Positions 44,970 through 53,776 of a stretch of 64,000 bases of DNA are shown piece after piece. Source of the DNA: JBGSMF01 sp964651475 (lineage in GTDB: Bacteria; Chloroflexota; Anaerolineae; Fen-1058); assembly GCA_964651475.1 (NCBI GenBank), contig CAZYXV010000013.1, positions 1 through 64,000 on the forward strand. The letters are read 5' to 3'. Made by a program: the position numbers and the translations under genes. The notes under the pieces were generated by a model that saw only the letters and a list, made by a program, of their open reading frames with translations, was not told where the DNA came from and made no database searches. The number at the start of each line of letters is the position of its first letter. Positions within the stretch are counted from its first letter, which is position 1.

Positions 44970-46037
44970 ATGAAGGACATCATTCGAGTACTGGTAGTTG
45001 ACGACTCTCCGCTCATACGAATGATTCTGACCAATATGCTCGAAAGCGTGCCGGGATTTCAAGTCGTGGGGCAGGCTTCCGACGGGCAAGAGGCAGTTCA
45101 TTTGGCGGCGCGCCTGCGCCCTGACGTGATCACCATGGATATTCGCATGCCGCGCATGAACGGCCTGGAAGCCACGCGCCAGATTATGGGCGCCACGCCC
45201 ACGCCAATCGTCGTGGTGGCCACCAGCATCTATGATTCAGATTTAAACATTGCGTTCAACGCTATCGCCGCCGGCGCGTTGACGGTGGTTGAAAAGCCCA
45301 AGGGGCTGGACCCGGCGGATTACGAGGCGGTGCGCGACCAGTTGGTGACGACGGTCCGCTTGATGTCCGATGTGCAGGTGGTGACGCTGTGGCCGAGCGA
45401 CCAGCCGCCCAGCCGGGCGCGCCGCGTTCCCCCTGCCTTGGAGCGCGCGCCCCAGGCCAGGGTCGAGTTGATTGCGATTGCAGCTTCTACCGGCGGCCCC
45501 GGCACGCTGCGCCAGGTTTTCAGCGGCTTGCCTAGCGACCTGTCTATTCCCGTCGTGGTGGTGCAGCACATCACGGCCGGTTTTGGGCAGGGGTTCGCCA
45601 ATTGGTTGAACGATGTCACGCCCCTCAAGGTGGCGCTGGCTAAAAGTGGAGACGTGCTTGCGCCGGGCCATGCCCTGATTGCGCCGGAGGGAATGCACCT
45701 GACGGTAGCCCCCGGCGGCATCGTTCGGCTCGACCAGTCGCCGCCGATTGGCGGTCAACGCCCGTCGGCCACACGCATGTTCGAGTCGGTAGCCAAAGTG
45801 TACGGGCCAGCCGCGGTGGGCGTAGTGTTGACGGGTATGGGCGATGATGGCGCTACTGGCCTGGAAGCTTTGCGTAAAGCGGGGGGGCAGGTGATTGCCC
45901 AGGACGAGGCGAGCTGCGTCGTCTTTGGAATGCCCCAGGTGGCTATTGAGCGAGGCATTGTTAATCTGGTCTTGTCCCCAGACGAGATCGCGCAGGCGCT
46001 TGTCCGTATAGACGGGGCGCACAAGTCTAGCGCGTAG
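44970..46037 (+). CDS. cheB: Chemotaxis methylesterase CheB
   Basis: A 355-residue protein-glutamate methylesterase/deamidase that resets MCP adaptation. The N-terminal receiver (about 1-125) has VVDDSP and TMDIRMPRMNG (phosphoacceptor Asp). The C-terminal catalytic domain (about 160-345) has the triad in AASTGGP (Ser), VVQHI (His) and GMGDDGA (Asp). It fits the MCP-like protein encoded just upstream as substrate. Ends two bases from the stop of the convergent hydrolase gene. Confidence 0.94.
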   Translation: MKDIIRVLVVDDSPLIRMILTNMLESVPGFQVVGQASDGQEAVHLAARLRPDVITMDIRMPRMNGLEATRQIMGATPTPIVVVATSIYDSDLNIAFNAIAAGALTVVEKPKGLDPADYEAVRDQLVTTVRLMSDVQVVTLWPSDQPPSRARRVPPALERAPQARVELIAIAASTGGPGTLRQVFSGLPSDLSIPVVVVQHITAGFGQGFANWLNDVTPLKVALAKSGDVLAPGHALIAPEGMHLTVAPGGIVRLDQSPPIGGQRPSATRMFESVAKVYGPAAVGVVLTGMGDDGATGLEALRKAGGQVIAQDEASCVVFGMPQVAIERGIVNLVLSPDEIAQALVRIDGAHKSSA

Positions 46038-46039
46038 AA

Positions 46040-46963
46040 TTACAGCACCGAGACGGCCAGCCCCTCGCGCGCCATAAAGGTGTTGGGAAACACGGCTTGA
46101 GCCTTGCGCTCCATGGCGTCCAAGAAAGCGTCGTCGTGAGTTGTGCTGTGGTGAAAAAGCCCCAACTGCTTGATCCCTGCTGCTTGCGCAACCTCGACGG
46201 CCATTCGCCAGGTGCTATGTCCCCATCCTTGCCGGATGATGCGCTGGTTTCCATATTCGTGTTCGTCGTACTCGGCGTCGTGAATGAGCAAGTCGGCGCC
46301 TTGCGCAAAGTTGATTAGCTTTCGATCCCCGCCGACGAATCCCTCGGTATCCGTCGCAATGACGGCGCTGCGCCCTTTGTACTCGATTCGAAAGATCAAA
46401 ATGCCCACGCGCGGATGGTTATAGCCGTGCAGCACGCGAATCGTCACGGCCTCCGGCGACGTTTCAAATGGAGGGTGGTGGACGGTTATCAATTGGGGCG
46501 AGGCGCCTGCGCCTTGCAAGATGATTTTGTCCCCTCCGCGAATATGCTGGACGTGGCGCTGGCTGTATAATTCCTCCAGCCCAATCGGAAACAAGGGCGG
46601 TTGGAGCGCTTGCCACAATTCCTGGTCCAGGGTAGTTGTGTCAGAAGGCTTGGCGCCAAAGATGTAAATCGTGGCGTGCTGGTCGTGGATGGGCGAAAAG
46701 AAGGGCAGACCTTGCGTGTGGTCGTGGTGCAGGTGAGTGAGAAGAAGCGTGGCCAGGATGGGTTCCTTGCTTGCGTGGTGACGTTCTATCATCTCCCGTC
46801 CCAGGCTGATGACGCCCGTGCCGGCATCCACAATGACCATGTTTCCCCCTACTCGCACCTCGAAGCACGTAGTGTTTCCCCCATACTTGACCGTTTGGGG
46901 ACCGGGCATGGGATGGCCGCCGCGCACCCCGCGGAACTGGATGGTAAATTCGTCGTTGCTCAT
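46040..46963 (-). CDS. Metallo-beta-lactamase-fold hydrolase
   Basis: A 307-residue cytoplasmic MBL-fold protein. The dinuclear metal motif is HLHHDHTQG (HxHxDH), with further ligands in DAEY (Asp of motif 4 region) and LFHHSTTHDD. The opening FRGVRGGHPMPGPQTVKYGGNTTC is typical of MBL hydrolases related to cyclic-nucleotide phosphodiesterases and RNase Z; in a window with an adenylyl cyclase, a phosphodiesterase role is conceivable but unproven. ATG 46963 has GAGG 7 nt upstream; an upstream in-frame start at 47026 is less likely. Confidence 0.85.
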   Translation of the reverse strand: MSNDEFTIQFRGVRGGHPMPGPQTVKYGGNTTCFEVRVGGNMVIVDAGTGVISLGREMIERHHASKEPILATLLLTHLHHDHTQGLPFFSPIHDQHATIYIFGAKPSDTTTLDQELWQALQPPLFPIGLEELYSQRHVQHIRGGDKIILQGAGASPQLITVHHPPFETSPEAVTIRVLHGYNHPRVGILIFRIEYKGRSAVIATDTEGFVGGDRKLINFAQGADLLIHDAEYDEHEYGNQRIIRQGWGHSTWRMAVEVAQAAGIKQLGLFHHSTTHDDAFLDAMERKAQAVFPNTFMAREGLAVSVL

Positions 46964-47353
46964 TGAATCGCCTCTTTCCTTTATCTCGTCGTCAGACCCT
47001 CTGCCAATACCGTTGCACCCTGACATTGGTCGGTTCTGGTAAGCTTATTATACTAGAATTTACGGAAAACAACGAGTCTTGAGACCATTTGCGTCGGCGG
47101 AGATGCCGCCGTCGAACAATCGCAGCGGCCTGGCGTACACTGGATACCTGACCAATACAATAATCAGCCACTTGGCCGAACTAGAAATTCCTCAGGTGCC
47201 TGATGTGGCCGAGAACTTTATATCTTATACTGGATCAAGTGGCAATCTGTGAGGGCAGTATTGAAAACCTTTATAATTTGCCGCTTCGCCCGCAGTTCAA
47301 CCTGGCTGCCGTCAGGCAGGCTGCGGGCGAAAAAGATCAGGCGTCGAGAAAAC
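46964..47353. other. Divergent intergenic region with promoter and leader hairpin
   Basis: 390 bp without a gene. On the minus strand TATAAT (47047-47052) may serve the MBL hydrolase. On the plus strand TATACT near 47230 may serve the lipoprotein gene, whose leader contains a long hairpin with an 11-bp perfect stem (47285-47295/47321-47331) ending about 22 nt before the start codon, in a position where it could influence translation. No known riboswitch pattern recognised. Confidence 0.4.
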
Positions 47354-48172
47354 ATGAAATACCTTTATCACCTAACAGTTGTGGCAGCTATCTTGCTGCT
47401 CCTGAGCGGCTGCGCCAAGACCGGGCCAGTTGCGACGCCGATTCCGCCCACCGCCCCTCCCACGCCATTGCCCACTCCATCCGCCACCCTCACTCTGACG
47501 CCAGTATCCATGCCGACAATCACATACCCCGTCACCACTGAAAAGATCAGCCTGACGACCAAAGATAACATCAGGCTTGCAGCCACTTTATTTGTTGGTG
47601 GACAAGACGCGGCCGTCGTGCTGGCTCACATGGGAATTGACGACCAAACAAGCTGGCAGGCCTTTGCCAAGACGGTTGCCGGGAGAGGATTTACGGCGCT
47701 CACCTTTGACTTTCGCTGCTTCGGAGAATCGGATTGCAGCAAGCTGGGAACGAGTGAGCACCTTCACGCCGAAGACATGCGCGCCGCCATTGAATTTTTG
47801 CGCAGCCGGGGGCTGGAACGCATCGTTTGCATGGGGGCCAGCCTGGGCGGCACGATATGCCTGAATGCGGCGCTTGAGGAAAATCTGGCTGGACTGGTGG
47901 TCATTGCCAGCGTTGGTCCCACCAATCTTTATAAGCAGTATCCTAAAGACCTTGTCAACCCCGGTATGCCCAAACTTTTTATCGTCACAGAAAAAGACCG
48001 CTATGCTCAAGTGGTAAGCGGCACGCGCTTTTTGTATACCAGTTCGCCAGAGCCTAAAACCCTCAAGACCTTTCCCGGCCGGGTTCACGGCACCGAGTTG
48101 TTCAACACCGATTATCGGGGCGAGTTCAGGGATATGCTTGTAAATTTTATGATAGATGCATCTTTACATTGA
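47354..48172 (+). CDS. Alpha/beta-hydrolase lipoprotein
   Basis: A 272-residue secreted lipoprotein. The signal peptide ends in the lipobox LLSGC (Cys about 20), followed by a Pro/Thr-rich linker (about 25-55) and an alpha/beta-hydrolase domain with the nucleophile elbow GASLGG (Ser about 161), an Asp in TEKDRY and a His near RVHGTELF. Likely an esterase or peptidase outside the membrane; substrate unknown. ATG 47354 is chosen because the signal peptide starts there; a longer frame from 47249 is unsupported. Next gene, an M1-type lipoprotein, starts 25 bp later. Confidence 0.85.
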   Translation: MKYLYHLTVVAAILLLLSGCAKTGPVATPIPPTAPPTPLPTPSATLTLTPVSMPTITYPVTTEKISLTTKDNIRLAATLFVGGQDAAVVLAHMGIDDQTSWQAFAKTVAGRGFTALTFDFRCFGESDCSKLGTSEHLHAEDMRAAIEFLRSRGLERIVCMGASLGGTICLNAALEENLAGLVVIASVGPTNLYKQYPKDLVNPGMPKLFIVTEKDRYAQVVSGTRFLYTSSPEPKTLKTFPGRVHGTELFNTDYRGEFRDMLVNFMIDASLH

Positions 48173-48197
48173 GTGTGAGAGAAAAAGGAGTTAAAGT

Positions 48198-49751
48198 ATG
48201 AAAATATTAGCACGCTTATTTTTTGCCGCGCTCGTGATGTGGCTGGCAGCCTGCCGGCCAGCTGCCCCCAAGCCGACGCCCACCACTGAGCCTGCAGGGG
48301 CAAAAGCCGGGTCATCGTCCGCGCCGGATTCCACGCAGGCTTTTTCTCTGTTTGACGTTGCGTGGGATGATCGCGCAATTTTTCGCCAGGGATTGGTCAG
48401 CGGCGAACAAGACATCCTCAATCGCCTGCCGGGCGCGAGCGTGTACCACATTGACCTGCATATTTCTGATGACATGGCGCTCCTCAAGGGCCGCCAGGAG
48501 GTCCGCTATACCAACCAGGAAGACACCCCGCTCAAAGAGATTTATTTTCAATTATTCCCCAACATTGCCGGCGGCAAGACGACGGTATCTGACGTCAAGG
48601 CAGATGGGCAGGCCGTCGAGCCTGCTTACGAATTCCAGGACAGCGCGTTGCGGGTGCCGCTGCCGGCGGGTCTGGAACCCGGCCGGCAAGTCGTTATCCA
48701 GATGGATTACGACATTCAAGTAGCGCAAGAGATGGGCGGCAACTTTGGCCTGTTTGGCTATTTTAACGATGTATTGGTGTTGGACGAATTTTACCCCGTC
48801 ATCCCGGTATACGACGACGAGGGATGGAACGTCAAGGATCCGGCGCCCAATGGAGATGTCACTTATTTTGACGCCAGTTTTTACCTGGTGCGCGTGACCG
48901 CGCCGGACAAGTTGGTGATCGTGGCAAGTGGAACGCAGGTTCAGCGCGAGCAGCAAGACGGCAGCCAGGTGGTGACTTTTGCGGCCGGCCCGGCGCGCGA
49001 CTTTTACCTGGCGGCCAGTGACAAATACACGTTGATCAGCGAAAAGGTGGGAGAGGTCACGATCCATAGCTATGCTTTTGCAGAGCGCGCTGAGCACGCC
49101 AGGCTGGCCCTGCAAATAACCCAGAAATCCTTGTCCAGCTTTGGCAAGCGTTTTGGCCCTTATCCATATACCGAATTTGACATCATCAGCTCGCCGATGC
49201 TGGCATTGGGCATTGAATACCCCGGCATGACGGGAATCGCACTCGATCTTTACGATCCAGATGCGACCGTTTCGGGATTGTCTTCTCCGATTATGATGGA
49301 ATCCGTTGTGGCGCACGAGCTTGCGCACCAGTGGTTTTACAACGTCGTCGGAAACGACCAGGTAGACGAACCCTGGCTGGACGAGGCCATAGCGCAGTAC
49401 GTCACCGGCCTGTATTACGTGGACGCCTATGGCGAACAGGCGGCGTCAAGTTACCGCAGCTCGTGGACCGGCCGGTGGGATCGCGTCGAGCAGGCCGCCA
49501 TTCCTATCGGCCTGCCGTCCGGCGATTACAAGGGGCAAGAATACGGCGCGATTGTCTACGGCCGAGGCCCGCTGTTCGTCGCGGCGATGGCGGAAAAGAT
49601 GGGGCAAGAAACGTTCGACGAGTTTCTGCGCGACTATTACGCATCCCACAAGTGGGGCATTGGCACGGGATCCGAGTTCAGGCGACTGGCCGAGAAACAC
49701 TGCCAATGTGACTTGACGGCCTTGTTCGACGAGTGGGTTTACGCCCGATAA
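48198..49751 (+). CDS. M1-family (gluzincin) metallopeptidase lipoprotein
   Basis: A 517-residue secreted zinc metallopeptidase. Signal peptide with lipobox-like LAAC (Cys about 19), a low-complexity linker, an N-terminal beta-sandwich domain like aminopeptidase N, and the catalytic domain with HELAHQW (HExxH, about 373-379) and the third ligand Glu in WLDEAIAQY. The usual GxMEN aminopeptidase motif is replaced by GIEYPGM, so substrate preference may differ from classical aminopeptidases. AAGGAG lies 7 nt before ATG 48198. Probably co-transcribed with the preceding lipoprotein. Confidence 0.9.
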   Translation: MKILARLFFAALVMWLAACRPAAPKPTPTTEPAGAKAGSSSAPDSTQAFSLFDVAWDDRAIFRQGLVSGEQDILNRLPGASVYHIDLHISDDMALLKGRQEVRYTNQEDTPLKEIYFQLFPNIAGGKTTVSDVKADGQAVEPAYEFQDSALRVPLPAGLEPGRQVVIQMDYDIQVAQEMGGNFGLFGYFNDVLVLDEFYPVIPVYDDEGWNVKDPAPNGDVTYFDASFYLVRVTAPDKLVIVASGTQVQREQQDGSQVVTFAAGPARDFYLAASDKYTLISEKVGEVTIHSYAFAERAEHARLALQITQKSLSSFGKRFGPYPYTEFDIISSPMLALGIEYPGMTGIALDLYDPDATVSGLSSPIMMESVVAHELAHQWFYNVVGNDQVDEPWLDEAIAQYVTGLYYVDAYGEQAASSYRSSWTGRWDRVEQAAIPIGLPSGDYKGQEYGAIVYGRGPLFVAAMAEKMGQETFDEFLRDYYASHKWGIGTGSEFRRLAEKHCQCDLTALFDEWVYAR

Positions 49752-49899
49752 GATGGAGCGCGGAGGATTAAATTATACACCTGTCCAATGGCAAAATTCT
49801 ACAAATGACCGATGCTTCTGGGCGGCTTGTATTTTATACTAAAGCTGGCTTATCAACATCCGCCGGCCGATTGACCGGAAGTGAGCGCAGGAGAAAAAC

Positions 49900-50508
49900 A
49901 TGCCCGTTGCAACAGGTGATACCCCAAACGCCTCGACGAATCTAAAACGCAGCATTTTGTTCAAGATAATTGGCTTTGCAGCGTTGATCGTGCTCTTTAA
50001 CATTTTCCCGCACCGGGTTGGCATCTGGCTATCTTTTAGCGACCCATCGAGTTTTGTGCCACTGTTTGCGCCGGCTCTTGGAATGTATTTGCCGTGGTTG
50101 AATCTTTGGTGGGGATTGAGCCTGGCGCTAAATGTCGCTTACCTGGCGCTCGATCCTGCCGCGCCGCGCTACGAACATTGGCGGCGAGTGGTGGGGTGGG
50201 CCGACCTGGGGACGAGCATCTTGGGCGCGCTCATTTTATTCAGGTTGATAACCCGCAACCTCGTCAATGGCGCCGATTTCAAATGGATTGTGGAACAGGG
50301 CAGGGCCAGCGCGGCGATGGTGCGATTTGACTCGCGCGTGGTTCTGCCCCTGTCTGCGCTGGTTAAATTTATCCTCGCCTTGTCGCTCATATCGCTGGTG
50401 GTTGCATGTGGCGAAAAGCTCCATCAATTGCTCGCCAAAAAAAACGCCCAGACGCCCTCCAAAATTCAAGTCTTGGCGAGCGCCGCTAATTCCAGGCGCG
50501 ACTGTTGA
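49900..50508 (+). CDS. Unrecognised membrane protein
   Basis: A 202-residue protein with about four membrane helices (about 22-42, 55-80, 110-130, 150-172) and a basic C-terminal tail. No family recognised. AGGAG lies 6 nt before ATG 49900. Its stop overlaps the TTG start of the next membrane gene by four bases (TTGA), so the two are translationally coupled. Confidence 0.75.
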   Translation: MPVATGDTPNASTNLKRSILFKIIGFAALIVLFNIFPHRVGIWLSFSDPSSFVPLFAPALGMYLPWLNLWWGLSLALNVAYLALDPAAPRYEHWRRVVGWADLGTSILGALILFRLITRNLVNGADFKWIVEQGRASAAMVRFDSRVVLPLSALVKFILALSLISLVVACGEKLHQLLAKKNAQTPSKIQVLASAANSRRDC

Positions 50509-51608
50509 AAAAACCGCGCCTCTTTTCACTCGATGCACTGCGCGGCCTGATCATTGTGTTGATGGCGCTCGACCACGCCAACCATTTTATCGCCCGGCAA
50601 CATTCTTCCGGCGAGTATTGGGGCGGCCCCTTTCCGGTTTATCACGACTCGCTTACCTTTCTCACTCGCCTGGTGACGCACTTGTGCGCGCCGGGCTTTT
50701 TCTTTTTGATGGGCGTCGGCATGGTGTTGTGGGCCGATGCGCGCCGCAAGCAGGGCTGGAGCGCGTGGGCGATTAGGGGGCATTTTTTGTTTCGGGGCGG
50801 CGCAATGATTTTGCTCAAGTTGCTGCTCGTCAACCGTGCGTGGGAGCTTGGCGGCGGCTGGGGCATAGAGATTTACATCGGCGTCTTGTTCGCGTTGGGC
50901 GGCGCGATGATGTTGGGCGGCTTGATCTGGCGGCTCGATCCCCGGCTTTTGCTTGCCATAACGCTTGTGCTGTTTTTGGGAACCGAGGCCCTGACACCCG
51001 TGCCACGGATGTGGGGGCAGGCGCTTCCGGCGCTGTCCAGGTTGCTGCTGGTGCCGGGCGGAGACCTGGCGCTGTGGGTAAACTATCCAATCTTGCCGTG
51101 GCTGGCGCTGACGACGTTTGGTATGGCCTTGGGGCATTGGCTGGCGCAAGACTCGGCCAAAACGTTGGAGCGGGCGCTGTGGCTGGGCGTTGCGCTTTTG
51201 CTGGCCTTTGTGGCGCTGCGCTATTTGAATGGCCTGGGCAACATTCGCCCGCGCGCGGGAAACACGTGGATTGACTTTGTGAACGTGGTCAAGTATCCGC
51301 CCAGTCTCACGTTTAGCCTGATGACGATGGGCGTGAACTTGATGCTGCTGGGGCTATTGGCGCGCGCCGGCAAGATAAAGCATTACTTGCGTCCGCTGGC
51401 CGTTTACGGGCAGGCGCCCTTGTTCTTTTATGTCACGCACCTCTTTTTATACGCCGCGTTGGGGCGCTGGCTGGCGCCCCGCGGTACCAGTCTTCCCGCC
51501 ATGTATCCGTATTGGCTGCTGGGGCTGGCAATGCTGTACCCGCTGTGTTGGGGATACGGCCAACTCAAACATCGCCAGCCGCCCGAATCGGTGCTGCGTT
51601 TCTTTTAA
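50505..51608 (+). CDS. DUF1624/acyltransferase-like membrane protein
   Basis: A 367-residue protein with about ten membrane helices, resembling DUF1624 and heparan-alpha-glucosaminide N-acetyltransferase-like proteins. The opening RLFSLDALRGLIIVLMALDH is the signature of this group, with the Arg-Gly pair and the Asp-His (DH) at the end of helix 1. Probably moves acyl groups across the membrane onto a sugar or lipid; unproven. Start is TTG 50505, overlapping the previous stop. Its stop codon overlaps that of the convergent moxR gene by three bases (51605-51608). Confidence 0.8.
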   Translation: MKKPRLFSLDALRGLIIVLMALDHANHFIARQHSSGEYWGGPFPVYHDSLTFLTRLVTHLCAPGFFFLMGVGMVLWADARRKQGWSAWAIRGHFLFRGGAMILLKLLLVNRAWELGGGWGIEIYIGVLFALGGAMMLGGLIWRLDPRLLLAITLVLFLGTEALTPVPRMWGQALPALSRLLLVPGGDLALWVNYPILPWLALTTFGMALGHWLAQDSAKTLERALWLGVALLLAFVALRYLNGLGNIRPRAGNTWIDFVNVVKYPPSLTFSLMTMGVNLMLLGLLARAGKIKHYLRPLAVYGQAPLFFYVTHLFLYAALGRWLAPRGTSLPAMYPYWLLGLAMLYPLCWGYGQLKHRQPPESVLRFF

Positions 51609-52552
51609 CGCGGCACCTCCACCTTGTTGAGCACGCGCGCCATCACCTTGTCGGCGTCCAGCCCTTCGATTTCGGCTTCGGGGCGCAAGATGACGCGATG
51701 GCGATACACCGGCGGCGTGAGTGCCTTGACGTCGTCGGGCGTGACGTACTCGCGCCCGTGCAGCGCGGCGTAGGTCTTGCTGGCCAGCAGCAGGGCGATG
51801 CTGGCGCGGGGACTGCCGCCCAGGATCAGGTCGGGCGACTTGCGGCTGGCCTCGGCCAGGCGGCTGATGTAGAGCATCACGCCTTCTTCCACCGTCACGC
51901 GCGTGATGGCCTGCCGCGCGGCGGCGATGTGTTCGGGCGCGAGCACCGGCTGAATGTTGGCCGTGCTCAGGTCGTGCGCGTCAAAGCCGCGATGATAGCG
52001 CCGCAGCACCTCTTGCTCGGCCTCGACGGGCGGATAATCCACCAGCGTCTTGAACATAAAGCGATCCAGTTGCGCTTCGGGCAGCGGATAGGTGCCTTCG
52101 TATTCCACCGGGTTTTGCGTGGCCAGCACCAGGAACGGCTCGGGCAGCTTGAAACGCTCGCCTTCAATCGTCACCTGGCGTTCCTCCATCGCTTCCAGCA
52201 GCGCCGATTGTGTCTTGGCCGGCGCGCGATTGATTTCGTCGGCCAGGACAATGTGCGTAAAGATCGGCCCCTTGCGCAGGCGGAACTGGCTGGTAGAGAT
52301 ATCAAAGACGCTGGTGCCCACAATGTCGGAGGGCATCAGGTCGGGCGTGAACTGGATGCGCGTGAAGGTGGCCTGCACCAGGTGCGCCAGCGTCTTGGCC
52401 ATCAGCGTCTTGGCCGTGCCCGGCACGCCCTCTAGCAGCACGTGGCCGCCGGTGAGCAGCGCGATGACCAGTTGCTCAAAGACTTGATCTTGTCCCACAA
52501 TGACCTGGGCGGCCTGGGTTTTAAGCTGAGTGTAAAGAGTTTGAATCGGCAT
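51605..52552 (-). CDS. moxR: MoxR-family AAA+ ATPase
   Basis: A 315-residue AAA+ ATPase of the MoxR group, chaperone-like ATPases that insert or activate partner proteins. Walker A GVPGTAKTLMAK (about 40-51), Walker B LADEINRAPAKTQSALLEAMEE (described by ends LADEIN and EAMEE), and a sensor region ATQNPVEYEG are clear. The usual partner, a DUF58/VWA protein, is absent; instead the gene begins directly after the stop of a Vps62-like gene (TAAATG). Its natural client may therefore be that protein. Confidence 0.93.
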   Translation of the reverse strand: MPIQTLYTQLKTQAAQVIVGQDQVFEQLVIALLTGGHVLLEGVPGTAKTLMAKTLAHLVQATFTRIQFTPDLMPSDIVGTSVFDISTSQFRLRKGPIFTHIVLADEINRAPAKTQSALLEAMEERQVTIEGERFKLPEPFLVLATQNPVEYEGTYPLPEAQLDRFMFKTLVDYPPVEAEQEVLRRYHRGFDAHDLSTANIQPVLAPEHIAAARQAITRVTVEEGVMLYISRLAEASRKSPDLILGGSPRASIALLLASKTYAALHGREYVTPDDVKALTPPVYRHRVILRPEAEIEGLDADKVMARVLNKVEVPR

Positions 52553-53689
52553 TTATATAATCCCGGCAAAGGTTAGAGGGGCGTTCCACGTTTCACGTTC
52601 GCCCCCCTCGTCGCTAAACTTGGGGCCGCGCGGCGCGCTGACGCCTGGTAGCTCTACTTCTTTGGCAATGGCGACCGCCAGCAAGCCCAGCGCTTTGCTT
52701 GCCCATTCGAGCGGCAGCCAGTAGCGTGTGCCCCACGAGCCTCGATAGGTTAATAGCCACGGCAGCGTTTCCAGGCTGATGCGGCTTTTCCATTCGCTGT
52801 GGTCCAACGTGAACGATTCGCCCGTGGCATAATCAATGAGATTGTAAAGCGCCATCAGCGGATATTGCTTGGGTTGGGGATAGCAGGCGTGCGAGCCGGC
52901 CCCCACGTAGACGATGGGGTGCGTGCCGGTCTTTTGCACCTCGGGATGATCCCAGGCTTTGGTCATGCGCGAGTGATGCCCCACGTAACACAGGTGCGCC
53001 GGCGGTTCGACGGGGCGTTGGCCGTAGAGCTTGAAAAAGACGTGCAAGCCCTCCCAATCGCCTTCGTGGTCGTTGAATCCGTCGTAACCTCCCGCCCAAT
53101 CGTTGTACCCGTAGAAAAACCAGTATTGGAGATCCAAGTAGCTGCCTTGCTGCACGGTCCTGTAATAGTAGGTATAGTTCCGATTGGCCCCCTGGCTGGC
53201 TTGATAGTTTGCGATGGCCGAGTTGCGCGCGTCCTGCGGCAGCTTGAAGCGGGGCAACTCTTGGGTCAATCCTTTGCTGGCAAATACGTGGGGCAGCAAA
53301 TTGTTCCACCAAAAGAGCCTGGCGGCGGGGCGGGTCTTTTCGGTGAGCCAGTTATAGGCGCTGCGGGCGATTTCTTCATTCCACGCCACAATGGGATTCT
53401 GCGCCCACTCGTAAATCAGGCGGACGGCGGCCAGTCCCCAGTCGCCCACTACTTGCATGCCTTGCAAAGGCCCCGCCGTCACCGAACGGAGGAACGTGTC
53501 CGGTGAATTGTAGCGCCCGGCTAGCTCATCCGGCGTGACCTGCCCCGGCTTGAGCGCGGGCGCGCTTTGCCCTTTGACGTAGAGAGACGAGTAAGACAGG
53601 AAATCGTTCACCGACATGGGGGAAAAGCGCTCCCCCCTCGAAAAGCGCATGATGGGCGCGTATTTGAGGTGCAGCTCGTCGCTTGCCAT
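52553..53689 (-). CDS. Vps62-like protein
   Basis: A 378-residue protein that resembles the Vps62 family known from fungi and plants (DUF946-type). Recognisable segments are YAPIMRFSRGERFSP at the N-terminus, YWFFYGYND, NDHEGDWEGLHVFF with a possible metal- or ligand-binding DHEGDWE motif, YVGHHSRM and VYVGAGSHACYPQ. No signal peptide. It is expressed from its own predicted promoter and ends flush with moxR. Biochemical function unknown for the family in bacteria. Confidence 0.75.
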   Translation of the reverse strand: MASDELHLKYAPIMRFSRGERFSPMSVNDFLSYSSLYVKGQSAPALKPGQVTPDELAGRYNSPDTFLRSVTAGPLQGMQVVGDWGLAAVRLIYEWAQNPIVAWNEEIARSAYNWLTEKTRPAARLFWWNNLLPHVFASKGLTQELPRFKLPQDARNSAIANYQASQGANRNYTYYYRTVQQGSYLDLQYWFFYGYNDWAGGYDGFNDHEGDWEGLHVFFKLYGQRPVEPPAHLCYVGHHSRMTKAWDHPEVQKTGTHPIVYVGAGSHACYPQPKQYPLMALYNLIDYATGESFTLDHSEWKSRISLETLPWLLTYRGSWGTRYWLPLEWASKALGLLAVAIAKEVELPGVSAPRGPKFSDEGGERETWNAPLTFAGII

Positions 53690-53738
53690 CGCCTGGCTCC
53701 TTTCTCAATCGTATCACAGCCGTAATCACCTGCCTGCA

Positions 53739-53767
53739 ATTATAACCTCACTGACCGGGCAGCGCAA
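53739..53767 (-). promoter_or_regulatory. Predicted promoter of the Vps62-moxR pair
   Basis: On the minus strand TTGCGC (53762-53767), 17-bp spacer, TATAAT (53739-53744), just past the amidotransferase stop. GGAG then lies 7 nt before ATG 53689. Confidence 0.55.
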
Positions 53768-53776
53768 CAGTGTGTG

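Noticed and set aside
51512..52435. 307-codon open frame on the plus strand
   Set aside because: Antisense to moxR, whose AAA+ motifs are complete.
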